64,000 nt of DNA from Thermoflexus hugenholtzii JAD2 (GTDB taxonomy: Bacteria > Chloroflexota > Chloroflexia > Chloroflexales > Roseiflexaceae), in contig CAMCVW010000002.1 in NCBI GenBank assembly GCA_945881915.1, positions 20,676-84,675 on the forward strand. Direction: 5' to 3'. The position numbers and the translations under genes were made by a program. Shown here piece by piece: positions 60,466 to 64,000 of the stretch. The notes under the pieces were generated by a model. The model was not told the DNA's origin. It saw only the letters and a list, made by a program, of their open reading frames with translations, and did no database searches. Within the stretch, counting starts at the first letter, position 1. Every line of letters starts with the position of its first letter.

Positions 60466-62284
60466 TTACTTTACCAAAATCACGTACGGTCCGCTTGACC
60501 CGACCATTGCAAATCCGTACGAATCGACGAGAGCCCGAACGTCGGCGCGATCGTAGACGGTAGACCGCAAGACAATGGTGCGAATTCGCGTATGTTCGGT
60601 GCGAAGCTCTGTTTCGGGGATGTAGAGTTTATTCTCGAACTTGCCATCGAAGAATCCGGCGGTTTCGATCCGAGCGGTCATATGCTTGAGATTTTTTCAA
60701 GGTAGCCCCAATGCAATTCGGCTTCGGCACAAAACGTGAGTTGCGGGTAGGCCGTTGACATGAGTACCATCGCACCAGCGATGTTTTCGGGGCCAACATA
60801 GGGCCAGGTGGAGCAATTGTGAGGACGCGCTGGGCGACCTGATGTTGGATCATAGGCAACTTCCAGAGTGATTGTTCGGTACCGTAGGTGCGCAAACGTT
60901 TGTAGGTGAGTGCTTGATGTTGCAGAAAACCGACGACGGCGCGTCTGCCAGTAACGCCATATAGCAGAGCAGTGCAGGAATGGTGATGAAGCTCCGCCAG
61001 CGGTGCAGTTTGTAACGGAGGAGTCGCGACATCCCAGGGGCTAATAACCCTACCAAGGGAATGGGAACGGTAAAGAAAAACATCTGCCAGTATGTGTTGG
61101 GTTGCGTGGTGTATTCGATGACACTCGGTGCGACGAGTGGATTAATAAACCCAAGCACGACCACGAGAAAAAACCAACCGTCAATGCGCGCAAACACTGT
61201 TTGAGCACAAAAAGGGCTGCAACGAATACGACAGACAAGACAATTGGTGTGATGGAAAAACGTGGTTATATAGAATATCGCATGGCCCAAAAAGTGCGTT
61301 GGAAATACGAATTCGGGAGGTTGTCGCGGGGGGGGTTGCGCAGCCAGGTGGCTCAGCCAGATTGAATATGCCAGATCCACAGCAATATCCAGTGCGGATG
61401 CTGGAGTCATGCACGAATGACATAGGTGAATACAGCGACGAGTACGATACAGTTCATCAGCAGACTAGGAGATAGCCAGAGGTCGTCAGGGCGATACTTG
61501 CAATCATAATCATCGAGACGATGAGCATGTTGCGCAACCGCGGTGAACGCAAGAGGACGTACGACTCGACGAGAAAAAGCGGAATGCCACAAGAAAGAAA
61601 TACCCCTTGGCTTGGGTGAAGCGTAATAGCGAATAATGAAGTGGTCCGTAATGCGAATCACCGAGGATACACAGCATCAACACTGCAACCCCAAATCCAT
61701 GGATGGCATAGCGAAAGTTACCAAACAGCACCACAATGGCATAGTAGAGTGTCATCGCATACAGCACGCCGTTGAAGAACGGAAAAACAATAATCCAGCG
61801 TCAAAAACCGTACTGGCACGGTATTTGCAATAGCTGCAACGAAATACTCACATGGTCCTGAAATATCCCAGCGAACCGACTGGAACGGCGTGGTGAGCGG
61901 GAGAATTCCATGAACCGCAGACATGGGTCCATGGGGATTCTGTAGTACATAGAACGCATTTGCAAAGTAGTAGTAATCGTCTGGATTTGGTCTCATGACC
62001 AGCAGGGTGGTCAAGCCAAACACCAATGCAATCCCGGCGACATACCATATATGTAATCGGGGAATCTGGAATGTATTTTGTAAAAAATCGGTAATTCGAC
62101 GAAATCCCAGCGCTGTCGGAGGGTAAACAAGCTGTCAAACAGAGAAGTACTCTCGTTAACGAGCGGAGGGCATGGCCAATAAGCTCCACCCCCAAAACCG
62201 GGAACAGAACGTAAGGATCGTAATGTATGAAAATGAAGCCACCACTACGACAATAAAGGTGCGCAGGTTGATGAGAAAACGCAT
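60466..62284 (-). pseudogene. Frameshifted GT-C-like membrane protein gene
   Basis: A formerly continuous gene of about 600 codons is spread over several short overlapping frames. It begins MRFLINLRTFIVVVVASFSY at 62284. Further pieces in shifted frames read ALVFGLTTLLVMRPNPDDYY with YFANAFYVLQNPHGPM (near 61950), GVLYAMTLYYAIVVLFGNFR (near 61750), a hydrophobic stretch near 61200 and a soluble end, STVYDRADVRALVDSYGFAM, closing at 60466. At least five frame changes are needed. The membrane layout and acidic DDYYYF first loop resemble GT-C glycosyltransferases. Sequencing error cannot be excluded, but so many shifts in one gene point to decay. Confidence 0.8.
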
Positions 62285-62361
62285 TGCAGAATAATCCAAG
62301 CCTCCGCGTGGCACAGTGTGTGCCACAGCGTGGACTCATCCAAAAAAATCGGGGGGATGCC

Positions 62362-63567
62362 TTATCCCACGACTGCTTTCGTGAACCGAGCAATCCCCTC
62401 ACGAATCAATTCCATGCTGGTTGCATATGACATTCGTACAAATCCCGGAGCACCAAAGGCAGAACCACTGACTATCCCGATGTGGGCATGTTCGAGCATG
62501 GCTGCGGCAAACTCGTCGTCTGTGTGACAAACAACGCCACAGGCGAGTTTTTTGCCAAGCAGACCACGGATATCAGGGAACACATAAAATGCACCATCTG
62601 GGACATTCAGCGATACGCCAGGGATGGAACTGAGCAGTTCCCCGATGACGTCACGGCGTTGGCGGAATGCAGCGACCATTTTTGTGACTTCACTCGTCAT
62701 GTCGATGCTGCCGTCGTAGGCAGGCAGAGCGGCAGCCTGGGTAATCGAAGAGGTATGTGATGTCGAATGGCTCTGGATACCCTTGATTGCATCGATGATA
62801 AACTGCGGCCCGACGACGAAGCCCATGCGCCAGCCCGTCATCGCGAATGCTTTTGAAGCCCCGTTGATGACCAACGTTTGATTGAGCATGTCTGGGGCAA
62901 CCCGAAGCCAGCGCGCGTACTCGGTATAGACAATCGCGTCATAGATTTCGTCACTCATGACGACGATCTGCGGGTGCTGTTTGATGACATCGGCAATGGC
63001 ACGGAGTTCCGCAGCGGTATACACCGCACCCGTTGGATTGGATGGCGAATTGAGCATGAAAACGCGCGTTCGGGGGGTGATTGCTGCCGCCAACTGCGCA
63101 GCGGTGATGCGGAAGCCGTTTTCGGCCGTAGCCGGCACTATGACCGGCGTCGCGCCAGCGATTTTGGCTTGATCGACATAGCTGACCCAATACGGAGCCG
63201 GTATGATGACCTCGTCGCCGGCATCACACAGTGCCAAAAATGCCAAGAAGAGTGCTTCTTTAGCGCCATTGGTGACCGAAACCTGGTTTGCGGTGTATGT
63301 CACACCGCAGTCCGCACCAATGTGATCGGCAACGGCTTTGCGGAGGTCGGCGGGACCGCCAATGGGTGTATATTTGGTCTGATTTGTTTCGATTGCGTTG
63401 ATTCCGGCAGCTTTGATGGCATCTGGCGTGGCGAAGTCGGGCTCACCCGCACCGAACGAAATGACATTGATACCTTGAGCTTTAAGTGCGGCTACTTTGC
63501 CACCGAGTGCGGTCGTGGCCGATGGCGTGAGACGGCTGAGTCGTTCGGAAAGTCGAATGGAGCTCAT
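62362..63567 (-). CDS. Class I/II pyridoxal-phosphate aminotransferase (AspC type)
   Basis: A 401-residue fold-type I aminotransferase of the aspartate aminotransferase Ib branch. Landmarks are SFGAGEPDFATPDAIKAAG, the YTPIGGPADLRKAVA region, the NSPSNPTGAVY loop, the Asp/Tyr pair in VMSDEIYDAIVY and the PLP-binding Lys in NGASKAFAMTGWRMGF. The C-terminal Arg for the substrate carboxylate is in GFVRMSYATS. It lies 18 bases after selD on the same strand, so they may be cotranscribed. The amino donor is likely aspartate or glutamate. Confidence 0.93.
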   Translation of the reverse strand: MSSIRLSERLSRLTPSATTALGGKVAALKAQGINVISFGAGEPDFATPDAIKAAGINAIETNQTKYTPIGGPADLRKAVADHIGADCGVTYTANQVSVTNGAKEALFLAFLALCDAGDEVIIPAPYWVSYVDQAKIAGATPVIVPATAENGFRITAAQLAAAITPRTRVFMLNSPSNPTGAVYTAAELRAIADVIKQHPQIVVMSDEIYDAIVYTEYARWLRVAPDMLNQTLVINGASKAFAMTGWRMGFVVGPQFIIDAIKGIQSHSTSHTSSITQAAALPAYDGSIDMTSEVTKMVAAFRQRRDVIGELLSSIPGVSLNVPDGAFYVFPDIRGLLGKKLACGVVCHTDDEFAAAMLEHAHIGIVSGSAFGAPGFVRMSYATSMELIREGIARFTKAVVG

Positions 63568-63585
63568 GAATGACCTTTCAACACG

Positions 63586-64000
63586 TTATTGGATGACCGT
63601 GACACCACGGCCGGTGGTAATCTTCCCGATATGGACATACGTAATCCCCAACGCTTCCCCAGCGACGATCAGATTGTGGCATTCATCGGCCGTGACTGTG
63701 ACTAGGAGACCGCCAGAAGTCTGTGGATCATAGAGGACGTCAATGAAATGTGAGGGAATAGTGGAATCAACCGTCACCAGACCAGATGCTTCATAGTGCT
63801 CGCGATTGCGTCGCAGACCCCCGGGAACCACTCCTGCGGCCGCGTAGTCAAGCGCTCCGGGGAGCATATGAATAAATTGTATGGCAATTTCGGCGGTGAA
63901 ATTTGTATCCGCCGTCATTTCGAGCAGGTGACCAATCAACCCAAACCCAGTGACATCGGTCATGCAGCGGACATTGTGTGCCATCGCGGTCTTGGAAGCC
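63586..64000 (-). CDS. selD: Selenide, water dikinase, 5' end outside window
   Basis: The last 138 residues of SelD, which makes selenophosphate from selenide and ATP for selenocysteine and selenouridine synthesis. The segments MTDVTGFGLIGHLLEMT, ALDYAAAGVVPGGLRRNREH and LYDPQTSGGLLVTV are diagnostic. The frame remains open to the right edge, so the start and the N-terminal Cys/Sec loop lie outside. Its presence supports reading the in-frame TGA at 9926-9928 as selenocysteine. Confidence 0.95.
   Translation of the reverse strand, partial: ASKTAMAHNVRCMTDVTGFGLIGHLLEMTADTNFTAEIAIQFIHMLPGALDYAAAGVVPGGLRRNREHYEASGLVTVDSTIPSHFIDVLYDPQTSGGLLVTVTADECHNLIVAGEALGITYVHIGKITTGRGVTVIQ

Noticed and set aside
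60466..60681. Separate 71-residue gene
   Set aside because: Its sequence reads as the C-terminal end of the same broken membrane protein and it directly follows the preceding fragment.
60850..61410. Stand-alone 186-residue membrane protein
   Set aside because: It has no ribosome binding site, part of it is out of frame with the recognisable protein, and it forms one piece of the frameshifted gene at 60466-62284.

Overview
The window reads like chromosomal DNA of a free-living bacterium, most likely a member of the Chloroflexota. This assignment is tentative. It rests on the general look of the proteins (an EF-P with a PGNWRA loop, many GT-C type membrane glycosyltransferases, a phosphofructokinase with a mixed signature) and not on any phylogenetic marker that could be tested here. 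Base composition is near 50% GC, genes are dense on both strands, and rho-independent hairpins close many transcription units. No phage, integrase, transposase, rRNA or CRISPR array was seen.

Region 1-13.8 kb: an edge-truncated unknown gene, an HpcH/HpaI aldolase, a YggT protein, a two-gene unit (DDAH-like amidinohydrolase plus M20 deacylase), an AT-rich island with an SGNH-type hydrolase and gene debris (about 4.1-6.4 kb), an oligopeptide-type solute-binding lipoprotein, a gamma-glutamyltransferase coupled to a thioredoxin-like gene whose active-site Cys codon is an in-frame TGA (probable selenocysteine), then purF, a MagIII-like DNA glycosylase, a histidine phosphatase and an SDR. Region 13.8-21 kb: an arsenic locus (ArsR-ArsC fusion, divergent from GAPDH and ArsJ) followed by three tandem paralogous MFS transporters. 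Region 21-26 kb: GT4, GNAT and SDR genes, a CsoR-family repressor with trxA under an evident CsoR-type operator, and rplU-rpmA-rpmE.

Region 26-40 kb: envelope glycosylation genes (two GT-C proteins, a GT2, a flippase-like protein), a YtkA-like lipoprotein, pfkA, a HAD hydrolase and a 1507-residue secreted RCC1/HYR protein. Region 40-51.6 kb: three tRNA genes, all with C34 anticodons, two DMT exporters, an ABC-2 exporter, uvrA, a GMC dehydrogenase pair and uvrC. Region 51.6-64 kb: fmdB-type zinc ribbon, nnr, efp, folC, a sugar isomerase-like gene, a serine hydrolase/esterase pair, an epimerase, a NIPSNAP protein, a GT-C membrane protein broken by several frameshifts, an aminotransferase and the 3' part of selD.

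The most notable reading is that the probable selenoprotein at 9.7-10.2 kb and selD at the right edge support each other: the first has a UxxC motif and a perfect 7-bp hairpin directly after the TGA, and the second makes the selenium donor. The arsenic locus and the CsoR-type operator in front of trxA are the two best supported regulatory systems.
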